Below are positions 30,691 through 40,418 of a stretch of 64,000 nucleotides of DNA, piece by piece. The position numbers and the translations under genes were made by a program. Source of the DNA: Aquabacterium sp. A3 (GTDB lineage Bacteria; Pseudomonadota; Gammaproteobacteria; Burkholderiales; Burkholderiaceae_C); assembly GCF_038069945.1 (NCBI RefSeq), contig NZ_JBBPEV010000004.1, positions 235,128 through 299,127 of the forward strand. Direction: 5' to 3'. The notes below the pieces were generated by a model. It had not been told where the DNA came from, did no database searches, and worked only from the letters and a program-made list of their open reading frames with translations. Position 1 is the stretch's first letter. Each line of letters begins with the position of its first letter.

Positions 30691-30705
30691 GCACAAGCTG
30701 TGCCA
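30691..30705 (-). promoter_or_regulatory. Candidate sigma-54 promoter for the aldehyde dehydrogenase
   Basis: On the minus strand, TGGCAC-N5-GTGC keeps the essential GG-N10-GC spacing of a -24/-12 promoter, with one mismatch (GTGC for TTGC). It sits 92 bases before the gene start, and the divergent gene is a sigma-54 activator. Confidence 0.6.
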
Positions 30706-30767
30706 TCCGGGTTGCCCCGGAGCTGACTGGCCTTGTCCCAGGGAACCCGGCCCACTGGCCGTGACAT

Positions 30768-30786
30768 GCGCTGTGTCAAACAGCGC
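30768..30786. promoter_or_regulatory. Candidate activator-binding palindrome
   Basis: GCGCTGT-N5-ACAGCGC is a perfect 7-base inverted repeat, 63 bases upstream of the putative -24 element. TGTGTCA inside it (30772-30778) has an inverted copy TGACACA at about 30812-30818. The pair is well placed to be the site of the AcoR-like activator. Binding is inferred. Confidence 0.45.
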
Positions 30787-30886
30787 GCCAAAAAGTGACG
30801 GTGCGCCAGACTGACACAGGGGGAACCCGAGTGCCACAGGGGGGATGGGCGCGCATACTCAAGCTGTTCCATCTCGTGACACACCC

Positions 30887-32908
30887 ATGCACCTGCGCCC
30901 CTCCCTCTCCCAGGACCGCCTCGTTGAAGCGCGCCAACGCCTGCTGGAGTCGGGCGACGTGTCGCCCGAACTGGTCAGCGAGGTCGTGGCGCGCTCATGG
31001 CAGCGCAGTCGCCAGGCCGGGCTGTCACCGATGGAGCTGATCAGCGGCCCGCCACTGGTCAATGCCAGCACGCTGAAGGCGGCGGTCGAGCAAGAGTCCG
31101 AATTCCTGGACCACGCCCGGCCCGTCATGGAGTTCGTGTTTGACCAGATGCGGGATTCCGGCAGCATGGTGGTCTTGGCCAATGCACAGGGCCTGCTGCT
31201 GCACAGCCTGGGCGACCCCGAGTTTCTCAGCCGCGCCGAACGGGTGTCTCTGCGCCCTGGCGCCCTGTGGAAAGAAGAACTGCGCGGCACCAACGCCATC
31301 GGCACCGCCTTGGTCGAAGGGCAGCCGGTGGTTGTGCATGGCGCCGAGCACTACCTGGAGCGCAATGGCTTTCTGACCTGCTCGGCCGCCCCTGTGCGGG
31401 CGCCAGACGGACGCCTGTGCGGCGTGATCGACATCTCCGGAGACCAGCGCGGCTACCACCCGCACACCAGCGCGCTGGTTCGTTCAGCCAGCCGCATGAT
31501 CGAAGACAAGCTCTTCCACGCCCGCCACACCCGAGACCTGCTGCTGCGACTGCACCCCCGCGCCGAAGGCCTCGGTGCCGTTGGCGAAGGACTCATCGCG
31601 CTGTCAGAAGACGGCTGGATCATGGGCGCCAACGCCATTGCCCAGGATTGGCTGGGCCTGACCAACACCCAGATCGGATCGATCACGCTGGACCGCGTGC
31701 TGGGGCCCCACGCCGTGCGGCTGCAGAACCTGCCTGGCAATGGCCAGGCCACCCGCATCACGACCATGCGCGGCGACACGCTGTTTGTGCGTGACGAGCC
31801 CGAACGCCGCCGGCGTGTGTGGGCCTCGGGGGCCGCGCCCAAGCCTCGCGCCAACCCGAATGCCAGCGTGCCACTGCGCACCCTGGTGCGTCGCAGCCAT
31901 GGGGTGGACGCCAGGGTTCACCTGTCCACCCAACGTGCATTGAAGGTGCAGGCCCAGGGCATTCCCCTGCTGATCCAGGGCGAGTCAGGCACCGGCAAAG
32001 AGGTCTTTGCGCGCACGCTCCACAAACAAGGCCCTCGCCAAGACAAACCGTTTGTGGCCGTGAACTGTGCCGCACTGCCCGAAGGGCTGATCGAATCCGA
32101 GTTGTTCGGCTACGTGGGCGGTGCCTTCACCGGGGCGCGCCGGGAAGGCTCGCCTGGCCAGATTCGCATGGCCGATGGGGGCACGCTGTTTCTGGACGAG
32201 ATCGGCGACATGCCGCTGTCGCTCCAGGCCCGCCTGTTGCGCGTGCTGCAAGACAAGGCTGTGGTGCCGGTGGGTGGCACCCACCCGATTGCAGTCGATT
32301 TTGTGCTGGTGTGCGCCACCCACCACCAACTCAAAGAAGCCGTGGCCCAAGGGCGCTTCCGCGAAGACCTGTACTGGCGCATCGCTGGCCTGACCGTGCA
32401 AATGCCCGCGCTGCGCGAGCGTGATGACCTCATCCCATTGATCTCGGACATGTTGCACACGCTGGGCCATGACATGAAGCATGGGCGCATTCCGGACATG
32501 GCCGATGAGGTGGTCGAGGCACTGATGCAGCACCCCTGGCCAGGCAACCTGAGGCAGTTGCACGCCGTGTTGCGCACCGCGTGTGCGCTCTTGTCACCGC
32601 ACGAAAACTTGCTGCACTGGGAGCACTTCGGCGAAGACCTCTGGGACGACGTGTTCTCCAAGCCCTATCGGGATGACGACGTGCCTCTGGTGTCCGAGGT
32701 GGCCGCTCCCCGCCAGACCCTGGCCTTGCAGCCCACGGACGACGTGCAGCCCGAAACCAACCTGAAGCGCCTGTCGCACACCGCCATCGAGCGGGCGATT
32801 CGGGCCAGCCAGGGCAACATGTCGCAGGCGGCACGGCGGCTGGGCATCAGCCGCAACACCCTGTACCGCCGCCTCAAGCAACTGCGCGAGGCCGAAGACG
32901 AGGCGTGA
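30887..32908 (+). CDS. Sigma-54-dependent activator, AcoR-like
   Basis: A protein of 673 residues. A GAF-type sensory domain lies in about residues 70-230 ([21 protein letters not shown]). A PAS-like part follows, then the AAA+ domain with Walker A GESGTGKE near 365, GAFTGARR near 411, and [14 protein letters not shown]. The C-terminal Fis helix-turn-helix is [20 protein letters not shown]. The N-terminal region ([23 protein letters not shown]) is typical of acetoin/alcohol catabolism regulators. It is divergent from the aldehyde dehydrogenase, its likely target. The signal molecule is unknown. Confidence 0.88.
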   Translation: MHLRPSLSQDRLVEARQRLLESGDVSPELVSEVVARSWQRSRQAGLSPMELISGPPLVNASTLKAAVEQESEFLDHARPVMEFVFDQMRDSGSMVVLANAQGLLLHSLGDPEFLSRAERVSLRPGALWKEELRGTNAIGTALVEGQPVVVHGAEHYLERNGFLTCSAAPVRAPDGRLCGVIDISGDQRGYHPHTSALVRSASRMIEDKLFHARHTRDLLLRLHPRAEGLGAVGEGLIALSEDGWIMGANAIAQDWLGLTNTQIGSITLDRVLGPHAVRLQNLPGNGQATRITTMRGDTLFVRDEPERRRRVWASGAAPKPRANPNASVPLRTLVRRSHGVDARVHLSTQRALKVQAQGIPLLIQGESGTGKEVFARTLHKQGPRQDKPFVAVNCAALPEGLIESELFGYVGGAFTGARREGSPGQIRMADGGTLFLDEIGDMPLSLQARLLRVLQDKAVVPVGGTHPIAVDFVLVCATHHQLKEAVAQGRFREDLYWRIAGLTVQMPALRERDDLIPLISDMLHTLGHDMKHGRIPDMADEVVEALMQHPWPGNLRQLHAVLRTACALLSPHENLLHWEHFGEDLWDDVFSKPYRDDDVPLVSEVAAPRQTLALQPTDDVQPETNLKRLSHTAIERAIRASQGNMSQAARRLGISRNTLYRRLKQLREAEDEA

Positions 32909-32971
32909 ACACCCCGCTTGCCGCCAAACAGCCTCGGGATGCAGCATCTGAATGGCGGTAGCATTACAGGC

Positions 32972-33688
32972 ATGAGCACCGCCACCAACGTCGACCCCCA
33001 AGAACTCGCCAAATTCAGCGACCTGGCCCACAAATGGTGGGACCCGGAAAGCGAATTCAAGCCCCTGCACCAGATCAATCCTTTGCGCCTGGACTGGATT
33101 GACCAGTTGGCCAACGTCAAGGGCAAGCGCGTGGTGGACGTGGGCTGCGGCGGCGGCATCCTGGCCGAATCCATGGCCCGCCGTGGTGCGAACGTGCTTG
33201 GCATCGACCTGGCCGACAAGCCCTTGAAGGTGGCCCAGCTGCACGCCATGGAGGCCGGCGTGGCCAACCTGGATTACCGCAGCGTGGCGGTCGAAGAACT
33301 TGCTGCAGAGCAAGCCGGGCAATTCGACGTGGTCACCTGCATGGAGATGATGGAGCACGTGCCCGATCCGTCGTCGGTGGTGCAGGCCTGCGCCAACCTG
33401 GTCAAACCGGGTGGTTGGGTGTTTTTCTCCACCATCAACCGCAACCCCAAGTCCTTCTTGTTTGCCATCGTGGGCGCCGAGTACGTGCTCAAGCTGCTGC
33501 CCAAGGGCACGCATGAATACGGCCGTTTCATCCGTCCCGCCGAACTGGCCCGCTGGATCCGCGAAGCGCACCTGGACCTGAACCAGTTCAAGGGCATGGA
33601 ATACAACCCCTTGACAGGCCGATACTGGCTGTCAGGCGACACCAGCGTGAACTACCTGGTGGCCTGTCGCAAGCCGCTGCAGGCCTGA
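32972..33688 (+). CDS. ubiG: Ubiquinone biosynthesis O-methyltransferase
   Basis: A protein of 238 residues. It has the N-terminal [19 protein letters not shown] characteristic of UbiG, the SAM-binding motif [16 protein letters not shown], and the later [12 protein letters not shown]. It performs the two O-methylations of ubiquinone synthesis at the inner membrane. The start at 32972 is chosen because the family N-terminus begins here; the ORF start at 32918 adds an unlikely tail. One base separates its stop from the gph start. Confidence 0.96.
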   Translation: MSTATNVDPQELAKFSDLAHKWWDPESEFKPLHQINPLRLDWIDQLANVKGKRVVDVGCGGGILAESMARRGANVLGIDLADKPLKVAQLHAMEAGVANLDYRSVAVEELAAEQAGQFDVVTCMEMMEHVPDPSSVVQACANLVKPGGWVFFSTINRNPKSFLFAIVGAEYVLKLLPKGTHEYGRFIRPAELARWIREAHLDLNQFKGMEYNPLTGRYWLSGDTSVNYLVACRKPLQA

Positions 33689-33689
33689 G

Positions 33690-34379
33690 ATGGCACTGAC
33701 AGGCAAGATCGACTGGGCGCAAGCGCCCACCGCCGTGTTGTTCGACCTGGACGGCACCCTGGCCGACACGGCCGGCGACCTGGGCGGCGCCCTGAACCGC
33801 CTGCGGGCCGACCAAGGCCTGCCCCCACTGCCCCTGGCACAGTTGCGTGCCTACGCATCGGCCGGTGCGCGGGGCCTGATCGGTGTGGGGCTGGGCATCG
33901 GCCCGGAGCATGCAGAATTCGAGTCGCTGCGCACACGCTTTCTGGCGCACTACACGGCCTGCCTGAGCGAAACCACCCGTCTTTTTGACGGCATGGACCG
34001 CCTGCTGGAGGCCTTGGAAGCTCGGGGGCTGCGGTGGGGCGTGGTCACCAACAAGCCACACCGCTTCACCGTGCCGGTGATGCAGGGCCTGGGCCTGACG
34101 CATCGCTCAGGCACCACCATCAGCGGCGACACCACCGCCCACGCCAAGCCCCATCCCCTGCCCTTGCTGACCGCAGCGTCTGAGCTGGGGGTGCCACCAG
34201 GCAGCGTGCTGTACGTGGGCGACGACCTGCGCGACATCCAGGCGGCGCAGGCGGCCGGCATGCCCAGTGCAGCCGCCGGCTGGGGCTACATCGGGCACAA
34301 CGGTGAGGTCGAGGCCTGGGGCGCCGACGTCATCGCCGACCAACCCCTCGACCTGCTCACGGCACTGATGTCAGGCTGA
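33690..34379 (+). CDS. gph: Phosphoglycolate phosphatase (HAD superfamily)
   Basis: A protein of 229 residues. HAD motif I is FDLDGTLADT, motif II is the Thr in GVVTNK, and motif III/IV is KPHPLPLL followed by YVGDDLRD. The length and the ubiG-gph order are standard for betaproteobacteria, where the gene is annotated as phosphoglycolate phosphatase; MupP-type activity (MurNAc-6-P) is an alternative known for Pseudomonas homologues. Its end nearly meets convergent manC, with two bases between them. Confidence 0.88.
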   Translation: MALTGKIDWAQAPTAVLFDLDGTLADTAGDLGGALNRLRADQGLPPLPLAQLRAYASAGARGLIGVGLGIGPEHAEFESLRTRFLAHYTACLSETTRLFDGMDRLLEALEARGLRWGVVTNKPHRFTVPVMQGLGLTHRSGTTISGDTTAHAKPHPLPLLTAASELGVPPGSVLYVGDDLRDIQAAQAAGMPSAAAGWGYIGHNGEVEAWGADVIADQPLDLLTALMSG

Positions 34380-34381
34380 TC

Positions 34382-35839
34382 TCAGGCCGAACGCCCGTAG
34401 TTGTCCTGGAAGCGCACGATGTCGTCTTCGCCCAGGTAGCTGCCCGATTGCACCTCGATGATCTCCAGCGGGATGGCCCCGGGGTTGATCAGCCGGTGCA
34501 CCGTGCCCAGCGGGATGTAGGTGGACTGGTTCTCGGACAGCAGCACCACCTTGTCGCCCACGGTGACCTCGGCCGTGCCGCTGACCACGATCCAGTGTTC
34601 GGCACGGTGGTGGTGCATCTGCAGACTCAAAGAGGCCTTGGGCTTGACCATGATGCGCTTGACCTGGAAGCGCGGGCCCATGTCGATCGAGTCGTACCAG
34701 CCCCAGGGGCGGTGCACGCGGCGGTGCAGCGTGCCTTCGGTGCGCGAGGCGCCTTCCAGCTTGGCCACGATCTTCTTCACATCCTGGCTCTTGCTGCGGT
34801 CGGCCACCAACACGGCATCCGGCGTCTCCACCACCACCACGTTGTCCAGGCCCACGGCCGCCACCAGGCGGCTGGTGGCATGCACCAGGGTGTCTTTGCT
34901 GTCTTGCATCAGCACGTCGCCATGGGCGGCGTTGCCTTGGGCATCGTGCGGGCTGACCTGCCACACGGCATCCCAGGCGCCCAGGTCCGACCAGCCGGCG
35001 TCCAGCGGCACCATGCGCACCACAAAGCCGCTGTTGGGCTGGGCAGGGCATTGCTCCATCACGGCGTAGTCCACCGATTCAGACGGCACGGCCTTGAACT
35101 CTTCTTTGCCTGGGCGCACAAACTGTGCGTCGGTGCTGCGCACCTCGAAGGACTTTGTCGTGGCCTCGGCAATGTCGGGGCGGAAGTGCGCCAGCGCGGC
35201 CAGCCAGCGCGAGGCCTTCATGACGAACATGCCGCTGTTCCAGAAGTAGCCACCGTCGGCCAGGTAGGCTTTGGCGGTCTCCAGGTTGGGCTTTTCGACA
35301 AAAGCGGCCACGTTGCGCACGCCCTGGGCATCGGCCCCGCTGGTGCGGATGTAGCCAAAGCCGGTTTCGGGCTTGTCGGGCGTGATGCCCAGGATGACGA
35401 TGTCGCCATTGGCTGCGGCGCGGATGGCCGACTGCAGCGCGGCCGTGTAGGCCTGGGGGTTGGTGACCGTCTGGTCGGCCGGGGTGACGACCAGGATGGG
35501 GTCACTGCCATCGGCCGTGGCCTGCAGGGCCGCCAGCGTGACAGCCGGGGCGGTGTTGCGCCCAGCGGGCTCCAGCAGCAGCGACGAGGGCTCGCCCTTC
35601 AACTCGCGCAACTGGTCCAGCACCAGGAAGCGGTGTTCTTCATTGCCCACCACGCAGGGCTTGAGCACCGTGATGTCGTCGGCGCCCAGGGCCTGCAGAC
35701 GCAGGTGGGCTTGCTGGAACAGGCTCTGGTTGTCGTCTTGCAAGACCAGAAACTGCTTGGGGTACAGCGCACGAGACAGGGGCCACAGGCGGGTCCCTGA
35801 GCCGCCGGCCATGATCACGGGAAGGATGTCGTATTTCAT
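34382..35839 (-). CDS. manC: Mannose-1-phosphate guanylyltransferase / mannose-6-phosphate isomerase
   Basis: A protein of 485 residues with two domains. The N-terminal GDP-mannose pyrophosphorylase has MAGGSGTRLWPLSR and the active segment FVEKPN. The C-terminal cupin isomerase domain (about 350-480) has HHHRAEHWIVVSGTAEV. It supplies GDP-mannose for surface polysaccharide. It is the last gene of the minus-strand exopolysaccharide operon, 23 bases after galE. Confidence 0.95.
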   Translation of the reverse strand: MKYDILPVIMAGGSGTRLWPLSRALYPKQFLVLQDDNQSLFQQAHLRLQALGADDITVLKPCVVGNEEHRFLVLDQLRELKGEPSSLLLEPAGRNTAPAVTLAALQATADGSDPILVVTPADQTVTNPQAYTAALQSAIRAAANGDIVILGITPDKPETGFGYIRTSGADAQGVRNVAAFVEKPNLETAKAYLADGGYFWNSGMFVMKASRWLAALAHFRPDIAEATTKSFEVRSTDAQFVRPGKEEFKAVPSESVDYAVMEQCPAQPNSGFVVRMVPLDAGWSDLGAWDAVWQVSPHDAQGNAAHGDVLMQDSKDTLVHATSRLVAAVGLDNVVVVETPDAVLVADRSKSQDVKKIVAKLEGASRTEGTLHRRVHRPWGWYDSIDMGPRFQVKRIMVKPKASLSLQMHHHRAEHWIVVSGTAEVTVGDKVVLLSENQSTYIPLGTVHRLINPGAIPLEIIEVQSGSYLGEDDIVRFQDNYGRSA

Positions 35840-35862
35840 GGTTCAAACCTTAACAAATGGCA

Positions 35863-36900
35863 TCAGCCCTCAAACCCACCCGGATTGGTGGATTGCCAGC
35901 GCCAGGAATCCACACACATGTCATCCAGCCCGCGGCGGGCGCTCCAGCCCAGCAGGCGCTGTGCCAGGGCAGGGTCGGCATAGCAGGCCGCCACGTCGCC
36001 AGTGCGCCGGGGGGCAAACACCAGCGGGATCTCACGCCCCGCGGCGCGGCCATACGCCTGCGCCAGCTGCACCACGCTGTAGCCCTGGCCGGTGCCCAGG
36101 TTCACCGTCACCGAGCGCTGCTGCTCACCCAGGTAGCGCACCGCCGCCACATGGCCTTCGGCCAGATCGCACACGTGGATGTAGTCGCGCACGCCCGTGC
36201 CATCCGGCGTGTCGTAATCGTTGCCAAACACGTTGAGGTGCGGCCGCTTGCCCACCGCCACCTGGGCCACATAGGGCATCAGGTTGTTGGGGATGCCGCG
36301 CGGGTCTTCGCCAATGCGGCCACTGGGGTGCGCACCGACTGGATTGAAGTAGCGCAGACACGCCACATGCCAGCGGGCATCGCACGCCACCAGGCTGCGC
36401 AGTAGCTCTTCACCCACCAGCTTGGTCTGGCCGTAGGGGTTGGTGGCCCTCAGAGGCGCGTCTTCGGTGATGGGCAAACGCTCGGGTTCGCCATAGACCG
36501 TGGCCGATGAACTGAACACCAGGTCAAACACACCATGACGCTGCATGGCTTGGCTCACGGCCAGCAGGCTGCCCAGGTTGTTCTCGAAGTAATCCAGCGG
36601 GCGCTCGACCGACTCACCCACGGCCTTCAAGGCCGCAAAGTGCACCACGGCCTTGATGCCCCCGACGGTCTGCCCCAGTTCAAAACAGCGGTCCAGCACA
36701 GCAGGGTCACGCACATCGCCCTGTACGAAATGAATGGGCTGGCCACCAATCTCGCGCAACCGGTCCAGCACCACGGGCGAGCTGTTGACAAAGCTGTCCA
36801 CCCCCACCACCGTGTAGCCAGCGTCTTGCAGGGCCAGCCAGGTGTGCGACGCGATGTAGCCGGCCGCGCCGGTCAGGAGGATGCAATCAGGTGTGGCCAT
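35863..36900 (-). CDS. galE: UDP-glucose 4-epimerase
   Basis: A protein of 345 residues of the extended short-chain dehydrogenase family. The Rossmann motif is TGAAGYIASHT, in which the usual last Gly of GGAGYIGSH is Ala. The catalytic YGQTK (Tyr-x-x-x-Lys) and FSSSATVYG are present. It interconverts UDP-glucose and UDP-galactose. The start at 36900 (MATPDCILL) leaves a 14-base gap to the EpsL-like gene; an upstream ATG at 36942 would overlap that gene. Confidence 0.93.
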   Translation of the reverse strand: MATPDCILLTGAAGYIASHTWLALQDAGYTVVGVDSFVNSSPVVLDRLREIGGQPIHFVQGDVRDPAVLDRCFELGQTVGGIKAVVHFAALKAVGESVERPLDYFENNLGSLLAVSQAMQRHGVFDLVFSSSATVYGEPERLPITEDAPLRATNPYGQTKLVGEELLRSLVACDARWHVACLRYFNPVGAHPSGRIGEDPRGIPNNLMPYVAQVAVGKRPHLNVFGNDYDTPDGTGVRDYIHVCDLAEGHVAAVRYLGEQQRSVTVNLGTGQGYSVVQLAQAYGRAAGREIPLVFAPRRTGDVAACYADPALAQRLLGWSARRGLDDMCVDSWRWQSTNPGGFEG

Positions 36901-36914
36901 CGGGCGTGCACGAA

Positions 36915-38177
36915 TCAATCGAGGGTGAAGCCGAGTGAGCAAGACACCATGCGGCCGCTGTAAGCGCGCGAGAACACCGACTCCGTGCGGTCATAGCGCT
37001 GAAGATCGCAACCCAGCGCAAGGCTGCGCATGGGCTGGTAATCGACCCCCAACACAAAAACATTGAGTCGCCCTGCCTGGTTGTTGGATGACGTCACCTC
37101 TTGCCCAACGGAGGTGCTGGTGGTTTCCAGTTCCTCGTCATAACGCACATGCGTCACCTGGGCCGTGGCTGCGATCTTGGACGTCGCCTGCCACGTTGCC
37201 GAGGCAGAGTACTGATTGGTGACCCTGTTGGCGCTTCGGTCAACCGTGAACGGAATTCCAAACAGCGACCCCGTTGCAGACGAGCCACCTTCATTGTTGG
37301 TCTCACGCCGCCAGTTCAGCCTGTAGGTCACCTTGCCGGCAGGCGTGAACGTCCAGGCGGCAGAGCCCGTCACACCGTTAAAGTCCCGTGCCGGTTCTTC
37401 TTTGTAGCGTTCTCGGGAGTAACCCACACTCCCGCTCAGCAAACTGAACCCGGTCACGCGCCAGTTGGCCACCAGGCTCAAATTACGGCGCTTGACTTCC
37501 TCAGGCAAACTGCGGTCAGGCAAATCGGAGTTGGTTTGAGCGTAATTCAGCCCGTAGTACATCAGCTCGTGCGGCTGGTACCTGACCCCGACCTGCCATG
37601 TGTCCGATTCGCGGTTATCGAACTCGGTCAGCCGGTAATCCACGTCTGAACGCGTAAACCCCGCATTTACGGACATGCGCCCGTACAAACCGTAGCGCAA
37701 GTCAAGCGCGGCTCGCTTGGTGGTAAGCGTGTTTCGTCCGGTGCGGTTCACTGTGCTGTCTTCAAACTTGGGCAGTGTTTCAGACACGTCAGCATTCGCC
37801 GTCAACCTGAAGTTCGAGCCAATATCGGTCACGAACTCACCACTGCTGACCAGACCGTTGTAATTGAACTGATCGAACTTCGAGTAGTTGTTGCGGCTGG
37901 CCGTGACGTCCAGGCGGTAGTTCTGGCGGCCATAGGCCTTGTTCAAGCCAGCGCGCACCGCGGTGGTGGACAGCGTGTCTGCTTCTTCGTTGTCCGTCAC
38001 CTTCAGCAGGTTGCTGTCTCTGGTGAAGCTCTGGCTGACGGTCAGGAACAAAGGCAGGTCATCTTCCTGGGCGTGCGCCACAGGGCTGACCAGGGCACAC
38101 ACGGCCGCGGCCACGACCGCCAGGCTGCAAACACGGGGCATCACGGAGCGCTCGTCCGTGGGCAATGGTTGGGGCAT
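36915..38177 (-). CDS. Exopolysaccharide outer-membrane protein, EpsL-like beta-barrel
   Basis: A protein of 420 residues with a signal peptide (residues 1-36, VCSLAVVAAAVCALV, cleavage after AHA). The mature part is rich in alternating amphipathic strands ending in aromatic residues, and it ends in LGFTLD, typical of an outer-membrane barrel. Its partner is the adjacent sugar-phosphate transferase, and the order matches the EpsL protein of XrtB/EpsL-type exopolysaccharide loci. It probably forms the export channel. The ATG at 38177 has AGGAG at the proper spacing; an ATG at 38183 would overlap that site. Confidence 0.72.
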   Translation of the reverse strand: MPQPLPTDERSVMPRVCSLAVVAAAVCALVSPVAHAQEDDLPLFLTVSQSFTRDSNLLKVTDNEEADTLSTTAVRAGLNKAYGRQNYRLDVTASRNNYSKFDQFNYNGLVSSGEFVTDIGSNFRLTANADVSETLPKFEDSTVNRTGRNTLTTKRAALDLRYGLYGRMSVNAGFTRSDVDYRLTEFDNRESDTWQVGVRYQPHELMYYGLNYAQTNSDLPDRSLPEEVKRRNLSLVANWRVTGFSLLSGSVGYSRERYKEEPARDFNGVTGSAAWTFTPAGKVTYRLNWRRETNNEGGSSATGSLFGIPFTVDRSANRVTNQYSASATWQATSKIAATAQVTHVRYDEELETTSTSVGQEVTSSNNQAGRLNVFVLGVDYQPMRSLALGCDLQRYDRTESVFSRAYSGRMVSCSLGFTLD

Positions 38178-38206
38178 GTTCATCTCCTCTGCTGACAGGC
38201 AGGGTC

Positions 38207-39601
38207 TCAATAGGCGTTGCGGTCAAAGACCATCAGGCGCACCGTGCGCACGATGATCTGAAGGTCCAGGCCGAGCGTCCAGTTGCGCAGGTATTCCAGA
38301 TCGTATTCAACACGAGCCTGCATCTTGTCCAGGGTGTCGGTTTCCCCACGGTGGCCATTGACCTGCGCCCAGCCCGTGATGCCGGGCTTGACCTTGTGGC
38401 GCACCATGTAGGCCTTGATCAGGCGCCGATACTCTTCGTTGTGCGCCACCGCGTGCGGGCGTGGCCCGACGATGCTCATGCGGCCTTGCAGCACGTTGAT
38501 GAACTGAGGCAGCTCGTCCAGCGAGGTTTTGCGGATGAACGCACCGAATGGGGTGATGCGGGGGTCGCCCTTGGTGGCCTGTTTGACCACGGGGCCGTTG
38601 TCCTGCGTGCGCATCGATCTGAACTTGTAGACGATGATTTCCTCACCATCCAGGCCGTTGCGTCGCTGCTTGAAGATGATGGGCCCCGGCGAGGACATCT
38701 TCACCCCGATGGCCACGGCCAGCAACAGGGGCGAGATCAGCACCAGGATGATGCAGGCCAGGATGACATCCGACAGGCGCTTGACCAGGGCGTTGGTGCC
38801 GGTGAAGGGCGTCTCGCAGATGCCGACCACGGGCACGCCGTTCATGTCCTGCAATCGCCCCTGGATGATGCTGATGCCGAACACATCGGGCACAAAGTAC
38901 AGCGATGCGGTGGTGCCCTGCACGGCCTCCATCAGTTCCACGATGCGGGGCTGAGAGCCCAGGGGCAGCGTGATGTAAACCTCATGGATGCCATGGGCAT
39001 ACACATGATTGGCCACGTCGCGCAGGCCACCAAGCCGCATGCTGACGGCCTCGGGCAGCACGCGGCTGTCGGTGCGGTCATCGAAGTAGCCGACGAACTC
39101 GGTGCCCTGGTCGGGGTGACTTTGCAGCGCACGCGCCACCTTGCCGCCCAGAGGCCCTGCCCCCACGACGATGGCGCGACGGCGAGCCCCGGGCAGCGAG
39201 GCACGCTGCTTGAGGATGGCCTTGCCCACCCACACCGCCAGCCACTGAATCAGCGGCGTGACCACCGCCCAGGCCAGCATGACGTCGGCGTTGAAGAACA
39301 TGAGGCTGTTGGTGGCGTAGCCGCACAGCCACAAGATGGCCAGCATCGACACCCAGGAACCGACGATGTCGATCCCGGCCTCCAGCCGAGACACCGTGAA
39401 GCGGTTGCGTCCCGGGAAGGTCAAGGCGAAGACCAGCAGGCACAGCGCCATCGGCGCCCGGGACATGGGCTCTTCAAAAAAGGCCATGGCCAACAACAGC
39501 GTCACCACCGTGATGGCGGGCTCGAGAAAAGCCGCCACGAAAGAGGTCACCGATTGGGGCGCGTTGAAGAACGTTCGGTTGTAGTTTCGGTTATTGAACA
39601 T
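38207..39601 (-). CDS. Undecaprenyl-phosphate glucose phosphotransferase
   Basis: A protein of 464 residues, the usual length of WcaJ/EpsB-type priming transferases. The N-terminal half has four to five membrane segments and a cytosolic Rossmann-like domain (IVVGAGPLGGKVARAL). The C-terminal bacterial sugar transferase domain has KRLSDVILACIILVL, VYKFRSM, KTSLDELPQ, and VGPRPHAVAHN. It transfers a sugar phosphate to the lipid carrier and so starts repeat-unit synthesis. It is the first gene of the operon epsB-like, epsL-like, galE, manC. Confidence 0.93.
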   Translation of the reverse strand: MFNNRNYNRTFFNAPQSVTSFVAAFLEPAITVVTLLLAMAFFEEPMSRAPMALCLLVFALTFPGRNRFTVSRLEAGIDIVGSWVSMLAILWLCGYATNSLMFFNADVMLAWAVVTPLIQWLAVWVGKAILKQRASLPGARRRAIVVGAGPLGGKVARALQSHPDQGTEFVGYFDDRTDSRVLPEAVSMRLGGLRDVANHVYAHGIHEVYITLPLGSQPRIVELMEAVQGTTASLYFVPDVFGISIIQGRLQDMNGVPVVGICETPFTGTNALVKRLSDVILACIILVLISPLLLAVAIGVKMSSPGPIIFKQRRNGLDGEEIIVYKFRSMRTQDNGPVVKQATKGDPRITPFGAFIRKTSLDELPQFINVLQGRMSIVGPRPHAVAHNEEYRRLIKAYMVRHKVKPGITGWAQVNGHRGETDTLDKMQARVEYDLEYLRNWTLGLDLQIIVRTVRLMVFDRNAY

Positions 39602-39830
39602 GAACAACTGCAGGCCACGCTGCCGTCTGCCACCCAGGACGGTTGGCAGCCACTCAGACGCGCAAAACACCGGTGAATTTGAAAAGCCACCCCAGGCAGG
39701 AATCGCGCCAGGGTGGCAGATGCCGTTGATTGTGGATCAATTTTCGTGACAGGATGACGCCAATTCGCCTCAAGAGTTCCCGTCAGCGTCGGACAAGCCT
39801 CTCGGGTTGTCCCCCACCTACAATGGCGCC

Positions 39831-40412
39831 ATGCTGAAGAATCCATTGACCTATGCTGCGCCCTGGGCTTTCGATCGACTGACGCTGGCGCTCAACCACG
39901 TTCTGTCCAGCGAGCCCGTGGCCTGCGCCAAGCTCAAGCCCCACAGCGGCCAGCGCCTGTCGGTTCAGTGGGTGCCGGCGCCGGGCGTGCGCCCCCCGGA
40001 ATGGGTGGGCCGCTTGCTGTCATTGCGCGACGGGCTGCCGCCCGCACTGAACTGGTCCGTCACGCCGGCGGGCCTGCTTGAATGGCACGATCAGCCCCAT
40101 CCTGACGGCATTGCGCCATCGCTGACCCTGACCGTGACCCTGGATCACCCCTGGCAGATGGCGTGGCAGGCCATGCGGGGGCAGCGCCCCGACGTCAAGA
40201 TCGAGGGCGATGCGCAAATGGCCGAGGTGGCAGCCTGGCTGATGAAGAACCTGCGCTGGGATCTGGAAGACGACCTGGCGCGGGCGCTGGGCGCGGCCCC
40301 CACGGAATTGCTGAGGCGGACCGCCGAATCGGCCCGCGAAGCCTTGGGACGAGGCTGGGACAACCTCCAGTCACGGCGCCCAGGGGCGACGACAGGGTCA
40401 ACGGGCCGCTGA
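39831..40412 (+). CDS. ubiJ: Ubiquinone biosynthesis accessory factor UbiJ
   Basis: A protein of 193 residues with the SCP2-like lipid-binding fold of UbiJ. KIEGDAQMAEVAAWLMKNL and DLEDDLARALG are the family's C-terminal motif. It helps to hold ubiquinone intermediates for the Ubi complex. It directly precedes ubiB, its normal neighbour. The start is the ATG at 39831 (MLKNPLTYAAPWAFDRL). Confidence 0.88.
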   Translation: MLKNPLTYAAPWAFDRLTLALNHVLSSEPVACAKLKPHSGQRLSVQWVPAPGVRPPEWVGRLLSLRDGLPPALNWSVTPAGLLEWHDQPHPDGIAPSLTLTVTLDHPWQMAWQAMRGQRPDVKIEGDAQMAEVAAWLMKNLRWDLEDDLARALGAAPTELLRRTAESAREALGRGWDNLQSRRPGATTGSTGR

Positions 40413-40418
40413 CACAGG

